64,000 bases of DNA from Micromonospora sp. WMMD961 (GCF_029626145.1 NZ_JARUBJ010000002.1:836501-900500); one strand, 5' to 3'. Positions 41,608-51,035 are shown, counted from the first letter of the stretch. A program made the numbers and translations. The notes: generated from the sequence alone by a model not told the origin.

Positions 41608-43815
41608 ATGTCCGTCACCTCTGTGACATCCGGGACCGACGAGCAACCGACCGCCGGCACCCCGGCCACCCAGGGCAACCGTATCGGCGGGGGCCTGCTC
41701 GATCCCAAGCAACTGCTCCGGTCTCTGCCGGACGCGGTCCGCAAGCTCAACCCGACCACCCTGTGGCGCAACCCGGTGATGCTGATCGTCGAGGTCGGCG
41801 CCGCCTTCACCACCGTCCTGGCGGTGACCGACCCGTCGGTGTTCGCCTGGGCGATCACCATCTGGCTCTGGTTGACAGTGATCTTCGCCAACCTGGCCGA
41901 GGCGGTCGCCGAGGGTCGGGGCAAGGCCCAGGCCGCGACGCTGCGGCAGGCGAAGAAGGACACCATCGCCACCCGGCTGATCGACTGGAAGCCCGGCGCC
42001 CGGGCCAACACCTACCGCGACGAGGCGGTGCCCGCGCCGGAACTGCGCCAGGGCGACATCGTGCTGGTCGAGGCGGGCGGCATCATCCCCGGTGACGGTG
42101 ACATCGTCGAGGGCATCGCCAGCGTCGACGAGTCGGCCATCACCGGCGAGTCGGCCCCGGTCATCCGCGAGTCCGGCGGGGACCGCAGCGCGGTCACCGG
42201 CGGCACCAAGGTGCTCTCCGACCGGATCATCGTGAAGATCACCCAGAAGCCGGGGGAGAGCTTCATCGACCGGATGATCGCCCTGGTCGAGGGCGCCAAC
42301 CGGCAGAAGACACCGAACGAGATCGCGCTGAACATCCTGCTCGCCGCGCTCACGATCATCTTCCTGCTGGCCGTCGTCACCCTCCAGCCGCTGGCGATCT
42401 TCTCCAAGGCGTACCAGGCGGCGGCACCGGACAGCGGGGCGATCACCGACTCCGGCGTCACCGGGGTCGTGCTGATCTCGCTGCTGGTCTGCCTGATCCC
42501 GACCACCATCGGCGCGCTGCTCTCCGCCATCGGCATCGCCGGCATGGACCGGCTGGTGCAGCGCAACGTCCTGGCCATGAGCGGCCGGGCCGTCGAGGCG
42601 GCCGGCGACGTCAACACCCTGCTGCTGGACAAGACCGGCACCATCACGCTGGGCAACCGGCAGGCCGCCGAGTTCGTGCCGGTCGAGGGGGTCGACGCCG
42701 CGACCGTGGCCGACGCCGCCCAACTGTCCAGCCTGGCCGACGAGACCCCGGAGGGGCGCTCGGTGGTCGTCCTGGCGAAGAACGAGTTCGGGCTGCGCGA
42801 GCGGGAGCCCGGCGTCATGCCGCACGCCACGTTCGTACCGTTCACCGCGCAGACCCGGATGAGCGGCGTCGACCTCACTCCGGACGCCAGCGTGGACGCC
42901 GGCGCGGTGGGCACGGCCCGCCGGGTCCGCAAGGGCGCCGCCGCCGCGGTGATGAAGTGGGTACGCGAGAACGGCGGCCACCCGACCGAGCAGGTCGGCG
43001 AGATCGTGGACGCGATCAGCGGCACCGGCGGCACCCCGCTCGTGGTCGCCGAGCACGTCGACGGTGAGCCCGCCCGCGCCCTGGGCGTCATCCACCTCAA
43101 GGACGTCGTCAAGTCCGGCATGCGGGAGCGGTTCGACGAGATGCGCCGGATGGGCATCCGCACCGTGATGATCACCGGTGACAACCCGCGTACCGCCAAG
43201 GCGATCGCCGACGAGGCCGGGGTGGACGACTTCCTGGCCGAGGCGACGCCGGAGGACAAGCTCGCGCTGATCAAGCGGGAACAGGAGGGTGGCCGGCTGG
43301 TCGCGATGACCGGTGACGGCACCAACGACGCCCCGGCGCTCGCCCAGGCCGACGTCGGCGTGGCCATGAACACCGGCACGTCGGCGGCCAAGGAGGCCGG
43401 CAACATGGTCGACCTCGACTCCGACCCGACCAAGCTGATCGAGATCGTGGAGATCGGCAAGCAGTTGCTGATCACCAGGGGTGCGCTGACCACGTTCAGC
43501 ATCTCCAACGACATCGCGAAGTACTTCGCGATCATCCCGGCCATGTTCGCCGGCCTCTACCCGAGCCTGGACACGCTGAACATCATGCGGCTGGCCAGCC
43601 CGGAGTCGGCGATCCTGTCCGCGGTCATCTTCAACGCCCTGGTGATCATCGCGCTGATCCCGCTCGCCCTGCGCGGTGTGCGGTACCGGCCGGCCGCCGC
43701 GTCGAAGCTGCTCAGCCGCAACCTGCTGGTGTACGGGCTGGGCGGCATCATCGTGCCGTTCATCGGGATCAAGCTCATCGACCTGCTCATCCAGTTCATC
43801 CCGGGGATTTCGTGA
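41608..43815 (+). CDS. kdpB: K+-transporting ATPase catalytic subunit KdpB
   Basis: 735 residues. P-type ATPase motifs: phosphorylated Asp341 (DKTGTIT), TGES loop (ITGESAPV), nucleotide-binding FTAQTRMSGVDL and hinge GDGTNDAPALAQADVG; typical KdpB EAVAEGRGKAQAATLR near the start. It hydrolyses ATP and couples it to K+ passage through KdpA. ATG at 41608 is preceded by GAGGAA at a good distance; an upstream ATG (41593) lacks one. Confidence 0.96.
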   Translation: MSVTSVTSGTDEQPTAGTPATQGNRIGGGLLDPKQLLRSLPDAVRKLNPTTLWRNPVMLIVEVGAAFTTVLAVTDPSVFAWAITIWLWLTVIFANLAEAVAEGRGKAQAATLRQAKKDTIATRLIDWKPGARANTYRDEAVPAPELRQGDIVLVEAGGIIPGDGDIVEGIASVDESAITGESAPVIRESGGDRSAVTGGTKVLSDRIIVKITQKPGESFIDRMIALVEGANRQKTPNEIALNILLAALTIIFLLAVVTLQPLAIFSKAYQAAAPDSGAITDSGVTGVVLISLLVCLIPTTIGALLSAIGIAGMDRLVQRNVLAMSGRAVEAAGDVNTLLLDKTGTITLGNRQAAEFVPVEGVDAATVADAAQLSSLADETPEGRSVVVLAKNEFGLREREPGVMPHATFVPFTAQTRMSGVDLTPDASVDAGAVGTARRVRKGAAAAVMKWVRENGGHPTEQVGEIVDAISGTGGTPLVVAEHVDGEPARALGVIHLKDVVKSGMRERFDEMRRMGIRTVMITGDNPRTAKAIADEAGVDDFLAEATPEDKLALIKREQEGGRLVAMTGDGTNDAPALAQADVGVAMNTGTSAAKEAGNMVDLDSDPTKLIEIVEIGKQLLITRGALTTFSISNDIAKYFAIIPAMFAGLYPSLDTLNIMRLASPESAILSAVIFNALVIIALIPLALRGVRYRPAAASKLLSRNLLVYGLGGIIVPFIGIKLIDLLIQFIPGIS

Positions 43816-44696
43816 TGCGCCTACCCACCTGGATCGCCCAACACCTCGCCGCGCTGCGCGCCCTGCTCGTCTTCACGGTGCTGCTCGGCCTGGTCTACCC
43901 ACTGGCCCTGGTCGCGGTCGGTCAGCTGCCCGGCCTCAACCACAAGGCCGACGGTTCGCTCATCGACACCGGCGGGAAGACGATCGGCAGCGCGCTGATC
44001 GGCCAGTCCTTCACCGACGCGGACGGCAACCCGGTCGCCCGTTACTTCCAGTCCCGCCCCTCCGCCGCCGGCGACGGCTACGACCCGACCTCCACCTCGG
44101 CCAGCAACCTGGGCCCGGAGAGCGTTGTCGACACCATCGCCACCGACCCGGAGGAGTCCAGCGAGAGCCTGCTCACCCAGGTGTGCGGGCGCAGCAAGTC
44201 GGTCGGCGAGCTGAACGGCGTCGACGGTCGCCGCCCCTACTGCACCGACGACGGGGTGGGGGCCGTGCTCGCGGTCTTCCGCGCTGACGGGCTGACCGGC
44301 CCGGTCACCCGGGTGGTCAGCGTCAACCAGACCGCCCCGGCAACGCCCTTCGTCAGCTCGTACCAGGGGGTCACGGTGGAGCTGGCCCAGCCCGGCGAGG
44401 ACTACGTGGCCGCCGGTGGCGTGGTCACCCCGATCCGGGGCGACGCGCCCGCCGACCCGGCGGTGCCGGCCGACGCGGTCACCGCCAGCGCCAGCGGCCT
44501 CGACCCGCAGATCAGCCCGGCGTACGCCGAGTTGCAGGTGAACCGGGTCGCGCGGGAGCGCGGCGCGGACCCGGCGGCGGTCCGCAAGCTGGTCGAGGAG
44601 CACACAGACGGGCGGGCGCTCGGGTTCATGGGTGCGCCCGGGGTCAACGTGCTGGAGCTCAACATCGCCCTCGACAAGCAGTTCACCGCGCGCTGA
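43815..44696 (+). CDS. kdpC: KdpC subunit with a large extracytoplasmic insertion
   Basis: 293 residues, against about 190 in E. coli. The single helix (about 15-37), GSALIGQSFTD, RPSAAGDGYDPTSTSASNLGPES, then DAVTASASGLDPQISPAYAE and NVLELNIALDK are conserved. Between residues about 104 and 219 lies an insertion some 75 residues longer than the E. coli spacer. It contains Cys124 and Cys143, a possible disulfide. KdpC is thought to assist K+ binding by KdpB or stabilise the complex. It starts within the kdpB stop (TGATG). The insertion seems actinobacterial; its role is not known. Confidence 0.93.
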   Translation: MRLPTWIAQHLAALRALLVFTVLLGLVYPLALVAVGQLPGLNHKADGSLIDTGGKTIGSALIGQSFTDADGNPVARYFQSRPSAAGDGYDPTSTSASNLGPESVVDTIATDPEESSESLLTQVCGRSKSVGELNGVDGRRPYCTDDGVGAVLAVFRADGLTGPVTRVVSVNQTAPATPFVSSYQGVTVELAQPGEDYVAAGGVVTPIRGDAPADPAVPADAVTASASGLDPQISPAYAELQVNRVARERGADPAAVRKLVEEHTDGRALGFMGAPGVNVLELNIALDKQFTAR

Positions 44697-44702
44697 GCGT
44701 GC

Positions 44703-44751
44703 AAGGAAGGGCCCCTTATTAACGCCAGGCGTTAATAAGGGGCCCTTCCTT
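44703..44751. repeat. 49-nt near-perfect palindrome between kdpC and kdpD
   Basis: Arms 44703-44726 and 44728-44751 pair perfectly over 24 bp around a single central base; the sequence opens AAGGAAGGGCCCCTT. It would fold into a stable hairpin in RNA and is placed like a terminator or processing signal between the structural and regulatory genes. I recall the same motif as frequent in Micromonospora and Salinispora genomes; not searched. Confidence 0.85.
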
Positions 44752-44772
44752 CGAGATTGAGAGGATGGTCCC

Positions 44773-47322
44773 GTGCCACGCGGAGAACTGCGCATCTATC
44801 TCGGAGCCGCCCCCGGCGTCGGCAAGACGTACGCCATGTTGGAGGAGGCCCAGCGGCGGGCCGCGCGCGGCACCGACGTGGTGATCGGTTTCGTGGAGAC
44901 CCACGGCCGGCAGCAGACCGCCGCGATGCTCGGCGACCTGGAGCAGGTGCCCCGCCGCACGATGGACTATCGCGGCGCCGAGTTCACCGAGATGGACCTG
45001 GACGCGGTGCTGGCCCGCCGGCCGGAGATCGCGGTGGTGGACGAGCTGGCGCACACCAACGTGCCCGGTTCCCGCCACGACAAGCGCTGGCAGGACGTCC
45101 AGGAGCTGCTCGACGCGGGGATCGACGTGCTGTCCACGGTCAACGTGCAGCACCTGGAGTCGGTCAACGACGTCGTCGCCCAGATCACCGGCACCACCCA
45201 GCGGGAGACCGTGCCGGACGAGATCGTCCGCGCCGCCGAGCAGGTCGAGCTGGTCGACATGACCCCCGAGGCGCTGCGTCGGCGGATGGCGCACGGCAAC
45301 ATCTACCGACCCGACAAGATCGACGCCGCGCTGGGCAACTACTTCCGGGTCGGCAACCTCACCGCGCTGCGTGAGCTGGCGCTGCTCTGGCTGGCCGACA
45401 AGGTCGACGAGCAGCTCGACCGGTACCGCAACCAGCAGGGCATCGCCGCGACCTGGGAGGCCCGGGAACGGGTTGTGGTGGCGTTGACCGGCGGCCCGGA
45501 GGGCGAGACGCTGATCCGGCGTGCGGCCCGGATCGCCGCCCGCAGCAAGGGCGCCGACCTGCTCGCCGTGCACGTGGCCCGCAGCGACGGCCTGGCCGGC
45601 GCGGACCCGGCCCAACTGGCCCGCCAACGAGTGCTGGTGGAGAGCCTCGGCGGCACGTACCACCAGGTGCTCGGCACCGACGTGCCGGCCGCGTTGCTGG
45701 ACTTCGCCCGGGGCGTGAACGCCACCCAGCTGGTGCTCGGCGCCAGCCGGCGGGGCCGACTCGCGCAGATCTTCGCCCGAGGTGTCGGGGTGACCACCAC
45801 CGCGCTGTCCGGGGCGATCGACGTGCACCTGGTCACCCACAAGGAGGCCGGTAAGGGTCGTCGGGCGGGGGCCGTACCCGCGGCGCTGTCGCGCCGGCGC
45901 CGGCTGCTCGGCTTCGGCCTGGCCGTACTGGGTATGCCGCTGCTCACCCTGCTGCTGAAGACCCTGCCCGACCTGACGCTGACCAACGACATCCTGCTGT
46001 TCCTCGCCGGCGTCGTCGGGGTCGCGCTGGTCGGCGGGGTGTGGCCGGCCCTGGTCGCCGCGCTCGGCGGGTCGCTGCTGCTCAACTGGTTCTTCACCCC
46101 GCCGTTCCGCACGCTGACCATCGCCGAGGCGGACAACCTGCTCGCCCTGGCCGTGTTCGTCGGGGTGGCCCTCGCGGTGAGCTGGATCGTCGACGTGGCT
46201 GCCCGGCGCACCCGGGAGGCCGCCCGCGCCGCCGCCGACGCGCAGACCCTCGCCGCCGTCGCCGGTGGCGTGCTACGCGGCGAACGCACTCTGACCGCCC
46301 TGCTCGACCAGCTCCGGGAGACCTTCGGCCTGCGCGCGGTGAGCGTGCTTGAGTTGGCCGAGGACGCCAGCGGTCGCCCCGACCGGGCCCGCGAGGAGCA
46401 CGCCTGGGGCGTCGTGGCCAGCGTCGGCGACCAGCCGCCCTGCACGCCCGAAGGCGGCGAGACGACGGTACCGGTCGACGACCGGATCACCGTCGTGCTC
46501 TGCGGTCGACGGCTGGAGGCCGCCGACCGGCGGATCGTCGAGGCGTTCGCCGCCCAGGCCGCCGTCGCGCTGCGCCAGGAACGGCTCGCCGAGGAGGCCG
46601 CCACCGCCCGACCCCTTGCCGCGGCGGACCGGATGCGCACCGCGCTGCTCGCGGCGGTCAGCCACGACCTGCGTACGCCACTGGCGTCGGCGAAGGCGGC
46701 GGTGACCAGTCTGCGCAGCCACGACATCGAGTTCGACGAGTCCGACCGCGAGGAGCTGTTGGAGACCGCCGAGGAGTCACTGGACCGGCTTGCCCGGCTG
46801 GTCGGCAACCTGCTGGACATGAGCCGGCTCCAGGCGGGCGTGCTCGGCATCTCGGCGACGGCGATCGGCCTGGAGGACGCCGTACCCCTGGCGCTTGACG
46901 AACTTGGTCCGGCGGCCGCGACGGTCGGCACGGACATCCCGGCCGACCTGCCGGCCGCCACCGCCGATCCGGGTCTGCTGGAACGGGTACTGGTCAACGT
47001 CGTCGCCAACGCGCTGCGCTACAGCCCGCCGGACCAGCCTCCGACGATCACCGCCAGCGCGCACGCCGGCCAGGTGGAGCTGCGGGTGATCGACCGGGGT
47101 CCGGGTATCCCCGAGGACCAGTGGGAGCACGTCTTCCTGCCGTTCCAACGCCTCGGCGACCGGGACAACCAGACCGGCGTCGGTCTCGGTCTTGCCCTGT
47201 CCCGGGGCCTGGCCGAGGCGATGGGTGGCAGCATCACCCCGGAGACCACCCCGGGCGGTGGGCTCACCATGGTGCTGCGGCTGCCCGCCGCGCCCACCAG
47301 CTCGGAGGGGCCGCAGGAATGA
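44773..47322 (+). CDS. kdpD: Osmosensitive K+ channel sensor histidine kinase KdpD
   Basis: 849 residues. The N-terminal KdpD domain has a Walker A-like GAAPGVGKT at 11-19, then a Usp domain (about 235-360), four transmembrane helices (about 380-470) and the cytoplasmic kinase with phosphorylated His631 (AAVSHDLRTPLA) and ATP-binding VVANALRYSPPDQPP, GIPEDQWEHVF. It senses low K+ or high osmolarity and phosphorylates KdpE. GTG at 44773 with GAGAGGA upstream; kdpE overlaps by ATGA. Confidence 0.95.
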   Translation: MPRGELRIYLGAAPGVGKTYAMLEEAQRRAARGTDVVIGFVETHGRQQTAAMLGDLEQVPRRTMDYRGAEFTEMDLDAVLARRPEIAVVDELAHTNVPGSRHDKRWQDVQELLDAGIDVLSTVNVQHLESVNDVVAQITGTTQRETVPDEIVRAAEQVELVDMTPEALRRRMAHGNIYRPDKIDAALGNYFRVGNLTALRELALLWLADKVDEQLDRYRNQQGIAATWEARERVVVALTGGPEGETLIRRAARIAARSKGADLLAVHVARSDGLAGADPAQLARQRVLVESLGGTYHQVLGTDVPAALLDFARGVNATQLVLGASRRGRLAQIFARGVGVTTTALSGAIDVHLVTHKEAGKGRRAGAVPAALSRRRRLLGFGLAVLGMPLLTLLLKTLPDLTLTNDILLFLAGVVGVALVGGVWPALVAALGGSLLLNWFFTPPFRTLTIAEADNLLALAVFVGVALAVSWIVDVAARRTREAARAAADAQTLAAVAGGVLRGERTLTALLDQLRETFGLRAVSVLELAEDASGRPDRAREEHAWGVVASVGDQPPCTPEGGETTVPVDDRITVVLCGRRLEAADRRIVEAFAAQAAVALRQERLAEEAATARPLAAADRMRTALLAAVSHDLRTPLASAKAAVTSLRSHDIEFDESDREELLETAEESLDRLARLVGNLLDMSRLQAGVLGISATAIGLEDAVPLALDELGPAAATVGTDIPADLPAATADPGLLERVLVNVVANALRYSPPDQPPTITASAHAGQVELRVIDRGPGIPEDQWEHVFLPFQRLGDRDNQTGVGLGLALSRGLAEAMGGSITPETTPGGGLTMVLRLPAAPTSSEGPQE

Positions 47323-47999
47323 CGCGCATCCTGGTCGTCGACGACGAACCGCAGATCCTTCGTGCTCTGCGGATCAACCTGCGCGCCCGCCGGTACGACG
47401 TGGACGTCGCCGCTACCGGGGCCGCCGCGTTGAAGGCCGCCGCCAGCCACCCGCCCGACCTGGTGGTGCTCGACCTCGGGCTGCCCGACATCGACGGCGT
47501 GGAGGTGATCCGCGGTCTGCGCGGATGGACCGCCGTGCCGATCATCGTGCTCTCCGGTCGGGCCGGCAGTGAGGACAAGGTGGCGGCGCTCGACGCCGGC
47601 GCGGACGACTACGTCACCAAGCCGTTCGGGGTGGAGGAACTGCTGGCCCGCATCCGCGCCGTCACCCGCCGGCTCGGCGCGCCCAGCGAAGCGGTGCCGG
47701 CGCTGCGGATCGGCCAGCACACCGTCGACCTGGTCGACCACAGTGTGCGGCGCGACGACGGCACCGAGGTGAAACTGACCCCCACCCAGTGGAGTGTGTT
47801 GGAGAAACTGCTGCGACACCCCGGCAAACTGGTCAGCCAGCGTCAACTCCTCCAGGACGTGTGGGGGCCGGAATACCAGAACGAGACCAACTACCTGCGG
47901 CAGTACCTGGCCCAGCTGCGGCGCAAGCTGGAGGACGACCCGGCCCGCCCTCGGCACCTCATCACCGAGCCGGGAATGGGTTACCGCTACCGGCCGTGA
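47319..47999 (+). CDS. kdpE: Response regulator KdpE
   Basis: 226 residues. Receiver domain with Asp52 (LVVLDLGLPD) and Lys101 (DDYVTKPFG), then an OmpR-type winged helix (LTPTQWSVLEKLLRHPGKLV and GMGYRYRP). It activates kdpFABC transcription when phosphorylated by KdpD. Last gene of the kdp unit, overlapping kdpD by 4 bp. Confidence 0.95.
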   Translation: MTRILVVDDEPQILRALRINLRARRYDVDVAATGAAALKAAASHPPDLVVLDLGLPDIDGVEVIRGLRGWTAVPIIVLSGRAGSEDKVAALDAGADDYVTKPFGVEELLARIRAVTRRLGAPSEAVPALRIGQHTVDLVDHSVRRDDGTEVKLTPTQWSVLEKLLRHPGKLVSQRQLLQDVWGPEYQNETNYLRQYLAQLRRKLEDDPARPRHLITEPGMGYRYRP

Positions 48000-48003
48000 C
48001 CCG

Positions 48004-48032
48004 TTGACACCCGCCGGCAGAGATTGAAGAAT
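48004..48032 (+). promoter_or_regulatory. Candidate sigma-70-type promoter of the exported FAD oxidoreductase
   Basis: TTGACA at 48004-48009 and AAGAAT at 48027-48032, 17 bp apart. It precedes the oxidoreductase start by about 68 bp. A small hairpin (GTAACCG/CGGTTAC, 48063-48083) lies in the leader. Confidence 0.6.
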
Positions 48033-48099
48033 TTCTGTTTGCAGCGGCAGCGGCGTGCTTCTGTAACCGTCCCCTCCGGTTACCCCTCGGGAGTTCGCC

Positions 48100-50109
48100 G
48101 TGTCAGTGCCCCTGTCCCGCCGCCGACTGCTGACCGCCGGCGGTGCCGGCCTCGTCCTGGCCGGCCTCTCCGATCCGTTCCGGGCCGGTCCCGCCCGCGC
48201 CGCTGTCACCACCGCCGACCTGGTCGTCTACGGTGCCACCTCCGGCGGGTTGGCCGCCGCGATCACCATGCGCCGGCTCGGCCACACTGCGGTGGTGCTC
48301 GAGCCCACCAGCCACGTCGGTGGGCTGAGCACCGCCGGGCTGGGCGCCACCGACACCGGGGTCCAGGCGTCCATCGGCGGGCTGGCCGCCGAGTTCTACC
48401 GCCGGGTGTACGTGAAGTACCACGGCGGAACACTCACACCGACGTCCCCGCTGCGGATGACCTTCGAGCCGCGCGTCGCCACCGCCGTCTTCGCCGAGAT
48501 GCTGGCCGAGGCCGGGGTTCCGGTCATCGTCGACGCCCGGCTGACCGGTCTCGGCCGCAGCGGCAACCGGATCACCGAGCTGCGCACCGAGGACGGGTCG
48601 ATCTACTCCGGCGGCGTGTTCGTCGACGCCACCTACGAGGGTGACCTGCTGGCCATGGCCGGGGTGGGGTTCACCGTCGGGCGGGAGTCCAACGACACCT
48701 ACGGCGAGACGATAAACGGGGTGCAGTCCCGCAACACCCACCAGTTCGTCTACCCGGTCGACCCGTACGTGACGGCCGGCTCACCCACGAGCGGTCTGCT
48801 GCCGGGGATATCCGCCACCCCGCTCGCCCCGCAGGGCAGCGGCGACGACCGGATCCAGGCGTACTGCTTCCGGATGTGCCTCACCCAGGCGGCCAACCGG
48901 ATCCCGTTCGGCAAGCCGTCCGACTACGACCCGATCCGGTACGAGCTGCAGCTGCGCCACATCCAGGCCGGCTTCACCGGGCCGTACTTCACCACCCACT
49001 CGATCGGCGGCGGGAAGACCGACTCCAACAACAACGGCGCGGTCTCCACCGACCACATCGGCTTCAACCACGCGTACCCGACGGCCAGTTGGGCGGCACG
49101 GGAGAGCATCATCGCCGAGCACCGCAGCTACCAGCAGGGGATGATGTGGTTCCTGGCCAACGATCCCCGGTTGCCGGCGTCGGTGCGTGAGTCGACCGCC
49201 CGGTGGGGGCTGCCGGTCGACGAGTTCACCGGCACGGGTGGCTGGCCGCCGCTGCTCTACATCCGGGAGGCCCGCCGGATGGTCTCCGCGTACGTGATGA
49301 CCGAGGCCGACTGCCGGGGCCGGGTGCGGGCCACCGACTCGGTGGGGCTGGCCAGCTACACGATGGACTCGCACAACTGTCAGCGGGTAGTAGTCGACGG
49401 AAAGGTCCGCAACGAGGGGGACGTGCAGATCGGCGTGCCGTCGCCGTACCCGGTCAGCTACCGGGCGATCGTGCCGCACCAGGCGCAGTGCGCCAACCTG
49501 TTGGTGCCGGTCTGCCTCTCGGCGAGCCACATCGCGTACGGGTCGATCCGGATGGAACCGGTGTTCATGATCCTCGGGCAGGCGGCGGCCACCGCCGCGT
49601 CGCTGGCGCTCGGCGGGAACCTCGCCGTACAGGCCGTGTCCGTGCCCGCCCTGCAGGCCCGGCTGCGCCAGGACGGCGCGGTGCTGGAATGGGGATCGAC
49701 CAGCGAGGTGATCCTCGACAACGCGGCGGCCAGCGGAATCACCCGGGCCGGGACGTGGCTGCGCAGCACCAGCATCGGTGGCTACTACGGCCCGGACTAC
49801 GAGCACGACGGCAACACCGCCAAGGGCGTCAACCGACTGCGGTTCCGCCCGACACTGCCCACCTCCGGGTCGTGGACCGTGCAACTACGCTGGACCGCCG
49901 ACCCCAACCGGGCGACCAACGTGCCGGTGGACATCGCGTACTCCGGCGGGGTGGCCACCCGGACGGTCGACCAGCGGCAGTCCGGCGGCCAGTGGGTGCC
50001 GTTGGGCACCTACCCGTTCACGGCGGGCACCGAGGGGAGCGTGCTGATCCGCACCGAGGACACCGACGGCCACGTGATCGCCGACGCGGTGCGCTTCGTC
50101 CGCGCCTGA
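48100..50109 (+). CDS. Exported FAD-dependent oxidoreductase with C-terminal golvesin/xanthan-lyase-type domain
   Basis: 669 residues. A TAT signal (SRRRLLTAGGAG, cleavage near A34) is followed by a FAD-binding Rossmann motif VVYGATSGGLAAAITMRRL and a large FAD_oxidored domain (PF12831-like; SHVGGLSTAGLG, VDATYEGDLLAMAG). The last 150 residues (about 520-669, STSIGGYYGPDYEHDG... and GTEGSVLIRTEDTDGHVIAD) form a beta-sandwich like the golvesin C-terminal/xanthan-lyase-type domain seen in secreted carbohydrate-active enzymes. Probably a secreted polysaccharide- or glycan-linked redox enzyme; substrate unknown. GTG start with GGGAG upstream. Confidence 0.85.
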   Translation: MSVPLSRRRLLTAGGAGLVLAGLSDPFRAGPARAAVTTADLVVYGATSGGLAAAITMRRLGHTAVVLEPTSHVGGLSTAGLGATDTGVQASIGGLAAEFYRRVYVKYHGGTLTPTSPLRMTFEPRVATAVFAEMLAEAGVPVIVDARLTGLGRSGNRITELRTEDGSIYSGGVFVDATYEGDLLAMAGVGFTVGRESNDTYGETINGVQSRNTHQFVYPVDPYVTAGSPTSGLLPGISATPLAPQGSGDDRIQAYCFRMCLTQAANRIPFGKPSDYDPIRYELQLRHIQAGFTGPYFTTHSIGGGKTDSNNNGAVSTDHIGFNHAYPTASWAARESIIAEHRSYQQGMMWFLANDPRLPASVRESTARWGLPVDEFTGTGGWPPLLYIREARRMVSAYVMTEADCRGRVRATDSVGLASYTMDSHNCQRVVVDGKVRNEGDVQIGVPSPYPVSYRAIVPHQAQCANLLVPVCLSASHIAYGSIRMEPVFMILGQAAATAASLALGGNLAVQAVSVPALQARLRQDGAVLEWGSTSEVILDNAAASGITRAGTWLRSTSIGGYYGPDYEHDGNTAKGVNRLRFRPTLPTSGSWTVQLRWTADPNRATNVPVDIAYSGGVATRTVDQRQSGGQWVPLGTYPFTAGTEGSVLIRTEDTDGHVIADAVRFVRA

Positions 50110-50396
50110 CCGATCGGACCGGCGGCGGTCCTCGGATCCAGAGGTGGTGCCACCAGCAACGGGTCGACCTGGATCACGTCGATGCCGAGCGGGCGAAGCA
50201 TGCCGCGCAGTGCCGACTCGCAGAGCTCCTCCCACGGCTGCTCCGCGCCCATCGCGGTGACCAGCAGCTCGGGGCGGCTGAAGGCGATGCCCACCCGCCG
50301 CCCCTGCGGGGATCGGCCGGTCCGTACCGTCCGCACCAGCCGTCCCGGCAGGTCACGCACCGGAACGGCGTAGATTGCCGGGCCCTCGTCGTCCAT
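50010..50396 (-). CDS. SAV_915-like small protein overlapping the oxidoreductase 3' end
   Basis: 128 residues from the ATG at 50396 (a GTG at 50420 adds 8). MDDEGPAIYAVPVRDLPGRL and RRVGIAFSRPELLVTAMGAE then ESALRGMLRPLGIDVIQVDP are of the short SAV_915-type family; function unknown. Its last 34 residues are antisense to the end of the oxidoreductase gene (100-bp overlap), so the 3' end of the frame may be partly spurious; the first 90 residues are the conserved part. Ribosome site weak. Confidence 0.6.
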   Translation of the reverse strand: MDDEGPAIYAVPVRDLPGRLVRTVRTGRSPQGRRVGIAFSRPELLVTAMGAEQPWEELCESALRGMLRPLGIDVIQVDPLLVAPPLDPRTAAGPIGQARTKRTASAITWPSVSSVRISTLPSVPAVNG

Positions 50397-50525
50397 GGTC
50401 GGGGTTGGTCCTCTCCACACGTGCCGCCAGGGCGGCGGTGATCAGCTGAATCGTTCGAGGTCGCGGGCGAAGCGGCGGATCGTCGCGGCCCGCGCCCATG
50501 ACGGTGCGGGCACCGGCTGGGCGGC

Positions 50526-50930
50526 TCATGCGGCGGACACCGTCCACGCCGGGGTGGCCGTCGCGGTACGCGGGTCCGCCGGCGCGCTCAGGTCGAGCGC
50601 GCGGAGGATGTAGTTGGCCTCCGCCACCTCCACCCCGGCGCGCAGGCGCAGGTCGGCCACGGCGCGGTGCAGCACTGTCATGCTGTCGGCGGAGAGGCGG
50701 ATCACGGCGTCGACGTCGGCGGCGATCCACCACGCGTCGACCGCGCACGGCTCGTGCCGCAGGTACTCCACCAGGTGGCTGCCGGGCGCGGATGGGCCGA
50801 GCCGGACGCTGACCAGCGCCTCGTGTCGCCGCTCCGGCAGGTCTGTGCTGGTCGTGGGCTCGCCGAGGTTGTCGTCGGTGCCCGGTGGGGTGTCTCCGCG
50901 TTCCCAGCGTGTCATCCGCCAAGGACTCAT
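50526..50930 (-). CDS. Hypothetical protein (134 residues)
   Basis: Not recognised. The N-terminal 30 residues are polar; from residue 40 on LVSVRLGPSAPG, CAVDAWWIAADVDAVIRLSA and ADLRLRAGVEVAEANYILRA form a mixed alpha/beta pattern. It is in line with the SAV_915-like gene, 130 bp upstream on the same strand. The start (ATG at 50930, or 50915) has no strong ribosome site, and coding support is codon bias and length only. Confidence 0.5.
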   Translation of the reverse strand: MSPWRMTRWERGDTPPGTDDNLGEPTTSTDLPERRHEALVSVRLGPSAPGSHLVEYLRHEPCAVDAWWIAADVDAVIRLSADSMTVLHRAVADLRLRAGVEVAEANYILRALDLSAPADPRTATATPAWTVSAA

Positions 50931-51035
50931 TGACCCATCGTCGCCACCGGGCGACGGTGGAGCGCCCGTCGATACGCCGTTTCGACGGGCGACCGCCCAT
51001 TCTTGACGCCCCGTTCACGCGGGGGCGCCCACGGT

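Noticed and set aside
39758..43095. Long minus-strand frames across kdpA and kdpB
   Set aside because: Antisense to well supported kdp genes, with His/Gln/Arg-rich low-complexity translations.
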